64,000 bases of DNA from Strongyloides papillosus. Taxonomy: Eukaryota > Nematoda > Chromadorea > Rhabditida > Strongyloididae. Shown here in pieces: positions 1 to 13,269 of this stretch (positions within the stretch are counted from its first letter, which is position 1; each line of letters begins with the position of its first letter). The position numbers were made by a program, and so were the translations under genes. The stretch spans positions 2,294,001 through 2,358,000 of the forward strand of contig SRSI01000079.1 in assembly GCA_005656395.1 (NCBI GenBank), read 5' to 3'. The notes below the pieces were generated by a model. The model had not been told where the DNA came from and searched no databases. It saw only the letters and a program-made list of their open reading frames with translations.

Positions 1-223
1 TCATTATACAATTTACAGCTGATTTCCGAAGACTCCTTCTAGTTAAAACAATTACATGAACAAAATTTGTAACAAGGCCAAAAATACAAATAACTAAACA
101 AATATATCCATGTGGTTTAGCATATAATGCACTAAAAATTCCCAAATAATGCAATGATAATTGGGTAAAGGTATCATTTCCGGAAAATAATGAAATATCA
201 TTTGGACACAATTTTCGTTCCAT
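1..223 (-). CDS. Peptide GPCR, DMSR-like, first exon only (partial)
   Basis: Reading down the minus strand from an ATG at 223-221, the frame stays open for 74 codons to the window edge, so this is the N-terminal part of a larger gene. Residues 1-38 would be extracellular. Residues about 39-61 form a first transmembrane helix with the class A pattern FGLVTNFVHVIVLTR, including the conserved Asn of TM1. The following RRSLRKSAVNCIM matches the first intracellular loop and start of TM2 in nematode FMRFamide/myosuppressin-type (DMSR) receptors. Only one helix is visible, so another peptide-receptor subfamily is possible. The gene points away from the AT-rich DNA to its right. Confidence 0.6.
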   Translation of the reverse strand, partial: MERKLCPNDISLFSGNDTFTQLSLHYLGIFSALYAKPHGYICLVICIFGLVTNFVHVIVLTRRSLRKSAVNCIM

Positions 224-284
224 CTCCTTTAACTTTTTTAAATAATAAAAGTATTTGATATAGATTAGTTATTAAATTTTTAAA

Positions 285-519
285 ATGACAAGCATATCTT
301 TAAATAATTCAAAATTTGATGGAAATATTAAATTTTATTAATATTTATCAGTATCTAAAAGAGAAATTATTGGTATTCAAATTTATGGACGTCAAAAAAT
401 GACGAAATTAATGAACTTTTGAGAGACAAAACTATGGCATCATTAAATAATTTATTTAATAACAAAAGTATGTCCTCAATTTATGAAGATAATAATGATA
501 TATATAAATATATTATATA
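285..519 (+). pseudogene. Possible decayed coding remnant
   Basis: An ATG at 285 opens a frame with one in-frame TAA at 339-341. The frame then stays open to about 420, and the adjacent frame continues coding-like to a stop near 519. The implied peptide is hydrophilic and not low-complexity. It matches no family I recognise. A chance open stretch in AT-rich DNA is a real alternative. Confidence 0.2.
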
Positions 520-3500
520 AAGCAATCTTTTTAATAAATGAATAAAATAATTTCACGGTTGAAAAAATATAAAATAAAATAAATATGTCTAAACTTTATA
601 AATTATGTATTAAAATAGTTTTTTATTTTAATAAAACAAAAGTATAAATTATACCATTAAACTAAGTTATGTTTAAACTATTGAATTAATAATTTATAAA
701 ATTTTATTTTTACAAAGAAAAAATATTAAAGAAATAATATATTTAGGGTAAAATTTTATGAGGTCTTAAAAAAGAAGCTACTAATAATTGCAAATAGTTA
801 ATGCATTTCTTATTGTACTAAAATAATAACTATTATTATATTCTTAGAAATTTTTAAAAATTAAATTTAAAACTTTGATGTGGTATAAAATCTTATCACT
901 TTTTGATATAAGATTATATTATTTTATAATATAAAAAATGACAATTACTTGTAAATTATGATAATTTATCCATATCTCATTAATTTTTATAAAAGTTTTT
1001 GATACCAAAAAAGGTAAATTGGCTTTTTAAAGTTTAAAAACAAAGAGAACGAGGAAACATTATTGTAAATTTATAAAAAATGTTGTCTTAAAAATGATAT
1101 AAATGATATACCATAAAATTGTTAATGGTCCACAATAATGACTACTTTTTGAAAATACATGTCTTTACATAAGTAAAAAGATAATAATGTATCAAAATTA
1201 TGTAATAAGAATTAGTTTATAAGCAAGAAAATAGAAAAATCTTTAAGTTTCAAATCTATAATTTTTATCCGTTATAATGCCATTGTCTTTAAATTATGGA
1301 ATTACTTAATACTTTTTAATGAGTATTTTTAGTTTAAAAACATATTTTTAAAAGAATATTCTACACCTAAGTAAATATTAAAGCATACTGTAAAAATGTT
1401 GCGTGATTTTTAATAAAAAATATTATATTAAAGACTCTAAGGTGAACCAAAATAATATAGAATTCCTAATATTTTATTAAACATATGCTTAAAACGTACT
1501 GAGGTATAAAAAACATTTATTTTATGTATGTTTTACTTTATTAATAATTAATAAATGTAAACTTAAAATGCACTAAGATTGGATTTTTTGAAATAAAAAT
1601 ATTGTCATAGTTTAATTTGATTTTTTTTGGAAAAATTTAGAATATTTATATTTATGTAGTGCTCTCAAATATACCTTTTTTAAAAAACTTTTGTATTGTT
1701 TAATAAAATAAATTAGAATGTTTAAAATAGAAAGATAACAAAAGATAAAGTTGAAACTTTTGACTAACAATTATTTACAACAAAAGCTTCTTAATAAATA
1801 TAAATGAATAGGTAGATGGTAGAAAAGAATAGAGTTTCTTTTGCAATATAATACTTTTCAAGAAATATGAGGTAATAACTTTTAGGTATAGAAAAGAATG
1901 AAATATCAAATTTCAAAAAAAGTAAAAGTGTGGAAATAAATTTGCCTTTATCATATTAACTATACATTTATTTTAAATAGTCATTAAAAAATGTGTTTTT
2001 TTAAATGAAAATGTACAAATATTTAAAGATAAATTGAAGAAATCTTAAAAATAAAAGAAAAATACATTTAAAGAGTATTTATGAGTCTTTTGAGAATAAG
2101 TAAATATCAATCAGATAATTCCAAAAGGATTTTAAACTTTCCATAGTATTGGGAGTATTTTTTTAATACGATCAATTAGATAAAGAGATAAATAATAATA
2201 AAAAGATTGATACTTGACATTTGTAGAGATAATCAACAATCTTAAAAGATAAACCATCTTTAAAACTTTTTAAAAAAAAGTATAATACTATGGTGTAATA
2301 ATAACATTTTCCTAAACCTTATTTATCTTTTACTTATTTTTTTCCACAACAAAGATATGCAAAAATTTTAGAAAAATAATAAGATAATATTTAATACTTA
2401 TTAATAATTAATATAGAGGTTTTTTTTCACTCTTGAAAACAACTAGTAAACATCTGTTAAAATTATATTGTTGTATGTTAAACAAATGGTATATAAATTA
2501 ACAAAACTCATTAATGTACTTCTTAATTACTTGAAATTATTATAGAAATTTTGTTTTCTAAAAGTACATAACTTTCAGAAAGAAAATTATTTAATAAACA
2601 AAATAAAATTGTTCACTTTTTTATTATTTTTCCAAATAATAAAATAATCCATTTTTCTACATTTAAAGATATAAATTTTGATTAATAACCTTATAATAAA
2701 TATATTTTTCAATTTATATTAAAAAACAATAAATTCCAAAAATTTTAAGTTCCTCTTACCAATAATAAATCCCAATATTCACATATTTATTTATTTCTAG
2801 TCAAAGACATCCTTAACTTTTTCAAAAAAAATTTTATACATATATATAAATCATTATTTGAAGAAATCTTTGTCATACACAAAATATCTAATTATATCCT
2901 CTTCCAAAAATTTTATTATTTTATAATTTAACAAACTTTTTAATGCTCTAAAAGTTAATGAAACGGAAATACATTTTCGGGAGAATTTTTATAATTCTTC
3001 TATGTACAATTTATTGTCTTAATTTATACAAGATGAATTTAAAAAATTGACAAAAAAGTGTAGTGATAAGAGAATTAAATATATTTAATTGATGCTTCAA
3101 TATATTAAATTATATAAGATAAATTTTTGCGTGGAGTTAATCAGTAAAAATGAAATAGATGGATGTGTTGAATGAATAGATTAAATGCCATAAATAATAT
3201 AATTTATCTTTAAAGATGTTTGTGTAACTATAATTAATTTACTTTTTTTTGTTTAATCTTTTTTTTATTTATACAAAAAGTAATATATCATGAAAGATAT
3301 CCATAATAAGATTGCCTAATAACATACAAATTATTGAAAATTTAATATATTTGCTTGTAATTTTCATAAAAATTATTTCTCATAAATTATAGAAATTTGT
3401 TTATAATAAAAAAATTTTGGTTAATATTAATATAAATAATAGTGATAAAAGAAAAAATAATCAAAAATGACTAATGTTTTAATATAAATTTATTCTTATT

Positions 3501-6500
3501 ATCATGTATAAACAACTTAAACATATTTTAGTTTATATAAGGATTTAACTTTTTATATATTATTGAAGTTTTATAAGAATTTTGAGGAAATGAGTTTATC
3601 ACTTTACTTCAATGACTTTTATTGCATGATTCATGAGGAAAATATTTACTTTCACGAATATATTTAAACTTTTTAAAATGATGCTTATATATGAAAAGAA
3701 AGATTTAGAGATAATGATCAAAATAAGTTAATATAGTTATAAGATGAAAAGTTAAGGATTTTGTAAGGAGATTTTTGATAACGATGCTTTTTAATTATAT
3801 ACCCCTACTAGCATTTTTTTATTTTATTTAACCATTATACTATATGTCATGTAATAATAAATATTCTAACATACTTTTCGCATTTTTATCTTTTTTAAAT
3901 TTGTAGTAAAAATGTTAAATATCTAAACAAGCTAAGATAAATGAATAATACAGTATTTTTTACCAAAGTAAAAAGGCAATGATATATAACTAGTAATAAA
4001 AATAGAGCCTATTAATTAATTTAAATGAAGTTTTAAACAAATTACCAATAAAAAGAATCCTTTTTCAATTAAAATCATGTATGATAAAAAAGATATTCTG
4101 AAAAATTAAAATTCATTATTTACTGATTATTCATTATTTTGATTTATTTAATTAAATTAAACAGCTATTTCATCATTGAGAATATATTATTGTCTTTATA
4201 AATTATAAAAAAAATAACATATTTCTTGTTGAAATTATCAGCATAGAAAAATAAAATTAAAAAATTATTTATAAAGATTGGAGAAGGAAATATAAAAAAT
4301 GATACGCTAAAAATTGAAATAAATTATTATCTGTTTCCTTTTACAATATACAAAAGTTAAAATGTTTACTAATGATAGTAAAAAATAAAAATATTTTAAA
4401 TTGATAAGATCCTATGTATTATAATAAAATATTTAGTTTATAGAAGTTAAAAATTGTTCACATATTATTATATTGTAGAAATTAAGAAATAGAAGTCAAG
4501 AAGTAATGATATTTCTAAAGAAATTTAATTATTTTAATGATTATTGGCTAGAAATTATACAAGATAAAAGTTATTAACAATCGGCTTATCTTCTTTTTTA
4601 TTTTTATAAATTTAACAAGGAAAGTTGAAAGGAAAATTAATAGCCACCCACTAGAAGAGGAAAATCAAATGTGATTTTGTTATACATTTTATTCTCTATT
4701 ACAAATTATTATAAAACATAGAAACTTTTTATATAAAACATTTTATAAACACATTATTACATTTCCTATAGAAATAATATAATACATTTGTTTTTGTGCA
4801 TTAAATAATGTGTGATAATTATAATGTTCTAATAAAAACAATCACCAGATCTAAAATAAAATATGATACTTATTAAAATAATAATTATGTCATTACGTTT
4901 CAAATTTTATATCTACTCTAGTAATTTTTAATTCATCAAACTTTTTCACTAATTGTTCACATTTTATCCTAATGAAGATGATATACTACCGCCTAGTAAA
5001 AAAATTTTTTTAACAAGCAAAAAAATGGCATTAGATTTATATATATGTATTAAATTATTGCTCTTTACTATATAGTTAAATTTTTCATACAAACTAAATC
5101 TTAGAAAAATATATAAAAGATAATAGAAGAATGCAATTAAAAATAAAATTGAGAAATAATTATTATGAAAAATTACAATTAATAAAGGTTTAATAGTTAT
5201 TTTATAATAGAATAATATAAAGTGATAAAAGTTAATGTTAAAATGTTTATATACAGTATAGAAGAATGTTATCTTTAAATTTTATCAGTTATATTATGAA
5301 GGACAAAAAGATGGAAGAAAAACAATATATATTTAAAAGATTGTTTCTTAAATTAAAAGATGTAAAAATCTTCTTTATTACAATTATAAAACACCATAAG
5401 ATAAATGGAAAATAAATATTTCCTTATTTTTTGTCATAAAAGTACATTAACCTTTAGCTTAATTTTTTATAATTCTTTACTATTCTAAATTAAAATAGTT
5501 TACTGATGATCATAAATATGTTACAGAAATGTAAAATAAACTATCTTCAAATAGTACAAGTTTTTAAAACTAAACAATATATATTATATTAATATTAATT
5601 AAAAGTTTTAAATAAGAAATTTCAAAAAATACGATTAGAAAAAAATATGATTTCAAATATATGCGGCAGTCCAAACATGTATTATTAATAAAAGTATTAA
5701 ACAAGTACTAAAGAATTAAAGACAAAAATTTTAAAGCTAAAAGTTTCAATTTAATACTTTTATCCTTTAACTCAATATATTCATTTTCAATATCACATTA
5801 AAATACATTTTAGTGTGCACTATCTTTTGTTAAATCAGAAATTTTTTCTCATTTTTTAATAGCACAAAATATAAAAAAATCATTGTTGATATAAAATATT
5901 ATATTATTTAAAAAATCTTTGCTACAATCATAAATTTTTAATAGATCTTATCTTTTTAATAAGAAATTTCTTTAATCAATATATATTTTTAAAATTCATT
6001 TATATGTAGGTTGAATTGAGCATTAATAACTTTTATTACCCAATTTCTTCTTTCTTTTTTCACTATATTACTATACAATTTTAATTTAGTGAAGTTATAA
6101 TTTCTTTCAAAAACAATTATTCTATATTTAATTAACTTTTATTCTGTTAAAAAATAATTTTCTTAAATTTTGTAATGTAATTAAGCTATTAAAGTCAATT
6201 TACTCTGCCAAAAAGATTCATTACTATAAAAATACAATACATTTAATTGTAAAATCCAAAACTGACTTTGTGTTTCAATAGATTTACTTGAAAAATGAAA
6301 ATAATTTATTATGGTTAATAAGGAAGTACTACTTAAAAAATGTTAATTGTTTAATTAACTAAACATAAAACAAATTTTCAGATTGATGGATGTAGAAGTG
6401 CCATCAAAATTATAAGTAAATATATTTTTTACAAAAATTTTTCAAACGTTTATTTATTATGTGTTTACAAACAATTTTAATTATTAATAAATAAAATGAA

Positions 6501-6540
6501 AAAAATAGCAATTTCAAAGTGATATAGTTTGTTTGAAGAT
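520..6540. other. Long AT-rich interval without recognisable genes
   Basis: About 6 kb with very low GC, many A and T runs, and no open frame of useful length on either strand. I see no tRNA-like, repeat-array or coding structure in it. It separates the receptor fragment from the small membrane-protein gene. Confidence 0.5.
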
Positions 6541-6957
6541 TTAAATTCTTAAGGTGCATAATACAATAGCAAAGAAACCAATTAATCCAATTACCACAAA
6601 CATCATAACATCAACAGAATTTAATTGAGTTTCTAAATGCTTTAAACAGTCGTCTTTTTTGATTCTTGTAGTTAAAATTTCTGGATAAAAGCTTGTTCTA
6701 TTATCTTCTATTATATTTAATAATGTTTTATTGATTCTAGAAAAAAATATAACAAAAACAGATTAGGAAACTAACTTGTTATTTAATTCAATTTTAATTA
6801 TTGCTGATTTATTATTATAGTTAACAATTATTTCTGAATTATTGATTTTACGTGCATGTAGAGATTTTAAATATAGTTCATTTTGTGGTTTCAAACATAA
6901 ACCAATGGTGATTAAATAAATAAATAATAATAAAATAAAAAATAATTTTGTATGCAT
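6541..6957 (-). CDS. Small single-pass membrane protein, unknown
   Basis: Two exons on the minus strand: 6957-6776 and 6736-6541, joined across a 39-nt intron (donor GTTAGT, acceptor TTTCTAG) in matching phase, giving 125 aa. The N-terminus MHTKLFFILLLFIYLITIGL reads as a signal peptide. A polar segment of about 80 residues with several N-x-S/T sites follows. A second hydrophobic helix (about residues 104-121, MMFVVIGLIGFFAIVL) precedes a tail of about four residues. This is the layout of a small type I membrane protein. KCNE-like accessory subunits share that size and topology, but I see no diagnostic motif and make no functional call. The exon join is inferred from phase and the intact downstream frame. 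Confidence 0.6.
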
Positions 6958-7314
6958 AAAATGTTGAAATTTGATGAATGAAGGAGAAATTATTTTTTTT
7001 TCTTATTATGTAAATTCAAATTATTGTACTTTTCAAATTTTATCAACTTTCACTACCATTATCATAATAATTAATTTAAATTATTAATGAATGTACTAGT
7101 TTTCCCCTTCTTTATCTTTGGTAATATACGTACAAATTTTTATGTGATAATTTTTCTTTACTTTAACTTATAACAAATATTTTAATCATTATTTTAAAAT
7201 TTTATACATGATAATTGTTTTTTTACTTTTTTAACTTTTATTAAACATCTATAATATAGTAATTTGTAGTGTAATTAATTATAAATTAATTTTAAGGCTG
7301 TCAGTTTTTTTATT

Positions 7315-8217
7315 ATGATGTTGTCAATACCAAGTTTAAAGTTGGATGAAATGCTCAATTCATTTGACAATTTTTTATTCGATGCCGATGGAGTATTATG
7401 GTTAAATAATCATCCAATTCCAGGAGCTATAGACTTTATCAATTTATTAGTGAGTAAAAATAAAAATGTCTATTTAGTATCAAATAATTCGACAAAAACA
7501 ATTGAAGATTATGGCAAGAAATTAATTAAATTAGGTTTCAATAATATTCCTTTGAAAAATGTTTTTACACCAGCAATTGTTGGAGCTGATTATATTGCAA
7601 AAAATCGAAAAAATACGCATCCAGTTTATCTTATTGGAACAAGTGGATTAGCAAAAACTTTACGAAATGCTGGAGTTGAAACAATAGGTGTTGGAGAAGA
7701 TCATTTCAAAAAATACACAAACACAGATTTTTTGGAAGACATTAATCTTGAGAATCCAGTATCTGCTGTTGTTGTTTCTTATGACAATCATTTTAGTTAT
7801 ACAAAGATGATGAAAGCGGCTAATTATTTAGTTGATAAAGATGTGTTATTTGTTGTTACAAATGAAGATAAAACTTTCCCAGGTCCAAATCCATCAGTTA
7901 TTATACCTGGTAGTGGATCTATGGCTGCAGCAGTTATAGCATGTGCTCCAAAAAGTCCTACTGTCATTGGTAAACCGCATAAGGCTATTTTTGAATATAT
8001 GAAAAAGTATGCTACAATTGATAACGATAGAACAATTATATTTGGTGATAGACTAGATACTGATATAGCATTCGGTCACAATAATGGAATCAAGAGTTGT
8101 TTGGTTGAAACAGGAATCCATAAATTAGCAGATGTAGAAAAGATACCAAATGACCAGAAAAATAGAGAAATATTGATACCACATTATATTTTATCAAATT
8201 TCAAATCTCTATTTTAA
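7315..8217 (+). CDS. HAD-family phosphatase (phosphoglycolate/4-nitrophenyl phosphatase-like)
   Basis: A single exon encodes 300 aa, a normal length for this family. HAD motif I is FDADGVLWL, with the nucleophile and acid/base aspartates near residues 23 and 25. Motif II is SNNST (56-60). Motif III is the lysine of GKPHK (about 221). Motif IV is FGDRLDTD (about 243-250). The order and spacing match the cap type C2 subgroup of eukaryotic phosphoglycolate phosphatases (PGP, C. elegans pgph). These hydrolyse 2-phosphoglycolate and related by-products of glycolysis in the cytosol. Substrate is inferred from family only. Two consecutive ATGs start the frame. The stop lies about 20 bases before the hairpin head of repeat copy A. 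Confidence 0.88.
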   Translation: MMLSIPSLKLDEMLNSFDNFLFDADGVLWLNNHPIPGAIDFINLLVSKNKNVYLVSNNSTKTIEDYGKKLIKLGFNNIPLKNVFTPAIVGADYIAKNRKNTHPVYLIGTSGLAKTLRNAGVETIGVGEDHFKKYTNTDFLEDINLENPVSAVVVSYDNHFSYTKMMKAANYLVDKDVLFVVTNEDKTFPGPNPSVIIPGSGSMAAAVIACAPKSPTVIGKPHKAIFEYMKKYATIDNDRTIIFGDRLDTDIAFGHNNGIKSCLVETGIHKLADVEKIPNDQKNREILIPHYILSNFKSLF

Positions 8218-8230
8218 CATTTTTTAAAAA

Positions 8231-8281
8231 TACCAGCCTTAGAACTGCCTTCGGCAGGTCAGGGCTGGTCCACAGAGCGTT
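8231..8281. repeat. GC-rich hairpin head of repeat copy A
   Basis: The sequence ACCAGCC...GGCTGGT encloses CTGCC-TTC-GGCAG, giving a nested stem in otherwise AT-rich DNA, followed by GTCCACAGAGCG and a T-run. The same motif, degraded, heads copy C at 16878. It may be a terminus or structural end of the element. Confidence 0.6.
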
Positions 8282-10740
8282 TTTTATAATAAAGATTTTT
8301 TTATAATAATTTATTAATCAAAGTATGTGTGTAAAAAAATTGTTTCGTTGAATTACATATTTCTGAAATAATAAAATAACCGAAAATACATTGTTTTAAT
8401 ATATTAATATATGAAATATTCCTGAGTTTCAGAATCATTTTATAACGTTAACATTTATTGAAACTGTTTAGTTAAATAGAAAATTTACCTAAAAAAAAAA
8501 TTTTATTTTTGTCCAAAAAAAGAATAAAAATGAATATTTGAATCACTATAAATAACTGTCTAACTAATTTTCTAATATATTTTTAAAATTGGTATTAACA
8601 ATTTAATATCATTCTTCCATTAGCTACATATTTACCTTAATTTTACAAATATATAAATGAGAAAAAGCAAACAAAATTATTGACTAAAATAATTTCTTTC
8701 GTTTCTAAGCTACAAACTTTGTTATGATTTCATATTTTAAATCAGACATTGATTTATGTCCTACATTTAGTTTTATTTTTTTAAAACAACTTTTCATAAT
8801 GTTATAACACTAAGAAATTTGAATTTTTACTAAAAAATGGTCATAATATTTTGGTCCATAACCTGACTAATTTTTTACTAATCTTTCTAATATTAAGTTT
8901 TCCCCTTTATTCCTAACTTGTACCTTGAAAAAGAGTCGTAAACCAAAAAATTTTATTAACTTTTAAAAGAGTTATTTTTGGAACAAAACTATACAAAAAC
9001 ATGTCCAAAAAAGCGAGGTTTTTTAAAAATAATTTGGCCAGTTATAGACCAAAAGTTTTGAGACCCACTTTCCCCACTAAGTTGAAAAAAATACATCAAA
9101 TAACTATTTAATCATAACAATTGATCAAGTTTCAGGAAAGTTATGCTGAAGACTAAATTGATTTTTGTAAAAAAAATGAAAAAAAAGCGAAAAAGTTGAC
9201 ATTCAAATTAATATAAGTTCTTTCTTTGCTAAGTTTTAAACTTATTTATACTCTTATTTTTTAAGTTAGACTTACATCTATATAACAGATACTATTTTAT
9301 TTGTTTTCATTAAGTAGTGACTAAGTTATTGCTATTTAACTTTTAAATCTTTTTTTCGAAATGGTCGTCACTCTTTGGATCATAACTCAGCCAATTATTA
9401 ATTAACCTCAATAGTATTATGTTTCCGAATTATTGTGTAATTGTACCTTTTAAATGACATATTAATCAAATTATTTTATTAACTTTGAAGAAAGTTATCC
9501 TCTGAACAAAACCATACTAAAAAAGGGTTCAAAAAAGATTGTTTATAATAATAACTTGGCCAAATTTTGAACCTAAATTTTCTAACCGATCCAGCCACTC
9601 TAGTTAGGAAAAAACACATTTTTTGGCTATTTATTCCAAAAAATTGATTAAACTTAAAAAGTGCTATGAGAGAAACAAAATTTTTTCTTATTTCTTTTTA
9701 TTATAGATTATATTTAAAGGGTCATTATTTTAAAAACATTTTTATAAATCACTCTGACTTCGCCTGGTATTCTTAACCCTTAACCCATTTAGTTTAAAAT
9801 TTTTTGTTGAAAAGGAATTTTTATATAATTTTCAGATTATTATTATTATACTTCAAAAAATTTATGAAAAATTATAAATTTACATGTTATTTTAAAAAAG
9901 CATTGAAGAATGTTTTAGAAAAGAATTTTTTATAAAGCCTAGTTTTATGCAGGCAAAAAACATAGTTATTTTTTATCCTTCTTAATTAAAGATAAATATA
10001 TCTATTTACTATTGATTCACGTAAAATAATTAATGTTAAGTAAACCTATTAAGATACCAAAACTTATCTTTCGAAAAAAACGTAAAAAAGGGCATTCACT
10101 TTAAGCATAATTCAATTTATTTTTAACACTTTAATTTCTTTATATTCTTATTTTAAAGACAGTTGAAATCTATATGTTAACGTCATGTCATTTAATTTCG
10201 ATAACTGTTTGGTGAGTTATGATTCCCTAAATATCGTATTTCTCTTGAAAAAAAGTCTATCACCATTTAGTCCCTAACTTGTCTAATTTTTAATCATTTA
10301 CTATGATATCAGGTTCTCTTACTGTTTAATAGTTATTTTACATTTAAAAATATTTAGTTATTGGTTAATAAATAACACCAGTAAAAAAGGTAAGAGCATA
10401 TTTATTTCATAAAAAGTAATGTATTTATACAATAACAAAAGATGATGGCAAGCATACAGCTTGTAATCATATACGTACGAAACACTTACTATTCAAATTT
10501 TACCTTTCAAACGATCTATAAAAAATTTATTAACTTTGAGAAAAGCTAATTGAGTAATTGAAGATTTAAAAAATAAACTTTCTTCAGAAATAACTTGTCT
10601 AATTTCGACGACACTCTTTTGAGGATAACTTTCCAGAAAAAAAATAAGAAAAACAACACATCTTTCGACTATTTCTTCATTAACATTGATAAATTTTAAC
10701 CAAACATTGTTAACAACAAAATTATTTTTTTTATCCTCTT
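8237..10740. repeat. Composite repeat, copy A
   Basis: It begins with a GC-rich hairpin head (8230-8280), then a leader of about 600 bp. Next come about three diverged units with a period near 525 bp; matching points fall at 8838, 9364 and about 10260. The last interval is about 370 bp longer because it carries a segment (about 9730-10110) that also occurs at 13270-13720. Units share phrases such as TTATTAACTTT, GAGTTAT, GGAACAAAACTAT and AATTTGGCCA, followed by CACTAAGTTGAAAAAA. No intact protein is encoded. The same head-leader-units order recurs at 16880-18860, which is why I treat it as one element. Right boundary is approximate. Confidence 0.7.
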
Positions 10741-11086
10741 AGCAAATACAGTATTACAAAGTTTTTTAATTCATAAAATAAAGTATTTAATGAATAAATA
10801 TAATCAAATTTATTTCAAAATCCATATTTAGTATTTCTTCATGAAATTTATTCAATTTTCGAATTATACCTACTTAACTTTTTAAATATTTTGTCAATTT
10901 AAGAAATGACCATTAGTCACATTATATTCAAAAAATCAATTTTATTTTACATTTTATTTTATTAAGTAAACTATGGTGAAGTAATGAATAAAATAAAATA
11001 CAAATATTACATTACTAAATAAATTCCTCAAATCAACACAATTTGGAACCACTATCTATTGCATTATCAAACTTATTTTGATCTGA

Positions 11087-12945
11087 CTACTTGGCCACTA
11101 ACCTAATCTTAGCATTTTTTGTATGATTTGTTAAGCTTGAGTCGGTACTTTCTGCCGATTGCTCAGAATTGGTCACTTCTTTTTTTGTTTTCAAATTATC
11201 AGTACTCATAGTTTTTTCAATATTCTTAGATCCTTTATTAGCGGTTTTTTTATTAATAATTCCAGCATTAGGTACTTTTGGGAGTGCAGTTAAAGATTTA
11301 GCTGTTTGTTCAGATGTAGATGAACTTATGGAGAGATCCTTATTAGATTTCTTTCTTTTTTCTTTAATTTTTTTAAGATTACAAGTAAAATTATTAAGAG
11401 TATAATAATGAGTAAAGAGATTCCAAAAATGATCCAAATTTTAGAATTATTAGAGGACTCAGAGTTATTAGATTTACTGGAGCTATCAGAGCCACTTGAG
11501 TTATTTGAACCAGTAGAGCCATTAGAGATAGTAGAGATTTTGGTAATTGTAGAGTTATAAAAGCTAGTAGACTTATTATTTTTTTCATAAATTATATTAA
11601 TAATGAAATCGGTTTCTTTTATATAACCTGGTTTCTCAATTTTGGAATTGTTACCCTTTGTAATTAAGGCACATTTATACACTCTATTTGATACCAATTT
11701 TCCAATATCACGTACTTCTATATATTTTTGTGTCGTTTCATCAAACATCAACAATGATGTTGAATAACGAAGTCCATAAAAATCTGTAAATGTCCGATAT
11801 CTCATTTCATCAAGTACTATATGGCACCCAATTGAAGAATTTTTTAATTCTCTGCTGAAAAATGTATAAGTGTCTCTTCTTCCAAATTTTTGGTGAATTT
11901 TACTATCAAATCCTTGAACAGTGCGATTAATTTTTAAACGCAGTGTCGCGTTTAAATTCGGTACCTCACATTTGCCCTCTAAATTGAGTACATACCCAAT
12001 ATAATTCTCGAAATCCAAAACTTTCTTGTCAATATATTGATCACCTAGATAATGAAATCTGTGGCCGGCATAAAGATTTGTGTTTTTTTCAAGACGTCTA
12101 AGTTTAAAATTATTAACATCATCATAATTATTTCCAGGTGGTAGGAAAGCAATAACGTGTGGATACGCTTTATAGATAGTATGACTGTTGTATTTCAATT
12201 CGTTATTAGAAAGATAAGCTTCACTGGTTTTTTCAGCTTTATTATAGACCAAATTAGCCTCCTCATTATTGTATTCATCACATTGGTAACCAACATTAAT
12301 GTTCGGCATAAATATTTGTTTAATATAACCACAAGTAAAAAATGTGTTAACATTAGTGCCGTAGCAATACGCATATTTAAGGATGTAATTTTTTGAATTG
12401 GAATTTATATTATATATACCTCTATCCAGACTTTCAACAAATTCAGAATTTGAAAATTTTGGTAGCCAGGTTGTTGATGGACAAACAATAATATTAAATA
12501 TGTTTTTATTGGTGCTACTTTTTGAAATTAGTTTCAATACTAAATTTTTATATTCGTCCGATTCTACGAACCCAATGTAAAAAAAATTTACAATTTTGTA
12601 ATGTGGAACAGAGATCAATATGTGTAGGACAGTCATACACAATTCCTATATGGCAATGAAATAAATTGCACGTTAATTGAAAATCTTTTATCTTATATTT
12701 CTTATTTCGAGTATTATATCCCCTAGGTCTCAGATTTTTTGTAATAAAATTTCCACTGATTTTATGCTTTATTGCCATTCTCAATTCACTGTTATATTTA
12801 CGTCCAGTTAAAAATTCTTTTGTTAAATATATTTTGTATACAATTACACTTTTTTTTGCATCGAGATTAGGCAATGTGATGTTAGCAGTTTCTCTTTTAC
12901 CATTAAAACTTCTCCAATAAAAATTATTATCACCTGAATCACGAT
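11087..12945 (-). pseudogene. Type I membrane protein with frame breaks, unknown family
   Basis: Three overlapping minus-strand frames form one continuous protein if two breaks are allowed. The 5' part is open from about 12945 to the T8 run near 12580. The central part runs to the A7 run near 11385, and the C-terminal part ends at 11087. The central frame alone spans 12642-11326. The ectodomain is Cys-poor with several NxS/T sites. It is followed by a Ser/Asn-rich stalk, a strong transmembrane helix (about WIIFGISLLIIILLIILLVIL) and a basic Ser/Thr-rich tail. No signal peptide exon was found: an in-frame stop lies just upstream, near 12955. Both breaks sit in homopolymers, so either gene decay or assembly error could explain them. 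I recognise no family. Confidence 0.6.
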
Positions 12946-13269
12946 AATATTCTTAAGTAAAATTATCAGCTGAAAATAACCGAGTAGATGATATTATCAA
13001 TCTGAACAGCATACATGTATGTATGAAAAAATATCAGATGGATATAAGACAACTTAGTCATATTAAAAAATAACTGGAAAAATATAAAATTTTTACTTTC
13101 TATATAATGTATTATGTGACGTTTATTTGCATATTTTTTCCATTAAATGCATGTTTTGGTCAAATTATATGGAAATTTTTTGTAAGTAACACTATTCATC
13201 AAGCGGAAATTTTAATATATCTTTAAATCAATTATATAAAATTGAATTCTTATGCTAGAATTTTAGTAT

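Noticed and set aside
8250..8281. tRNA-like or snRNA gene at the GC-rich head of repeat copy A
   Set aside because: The nested hairpin lacks A- and B-box promoter sequences and a cloverleaf, and a degraded copy heads the second repeat, so a repeat end fits better.
8237..10740. CRISPR-like or bacterial array reading of the regular repeats
   Set aside because: Units are about 525 bp, diverged and without spacers, in clearly eukaryotic DNA with spliced genes on both sides.
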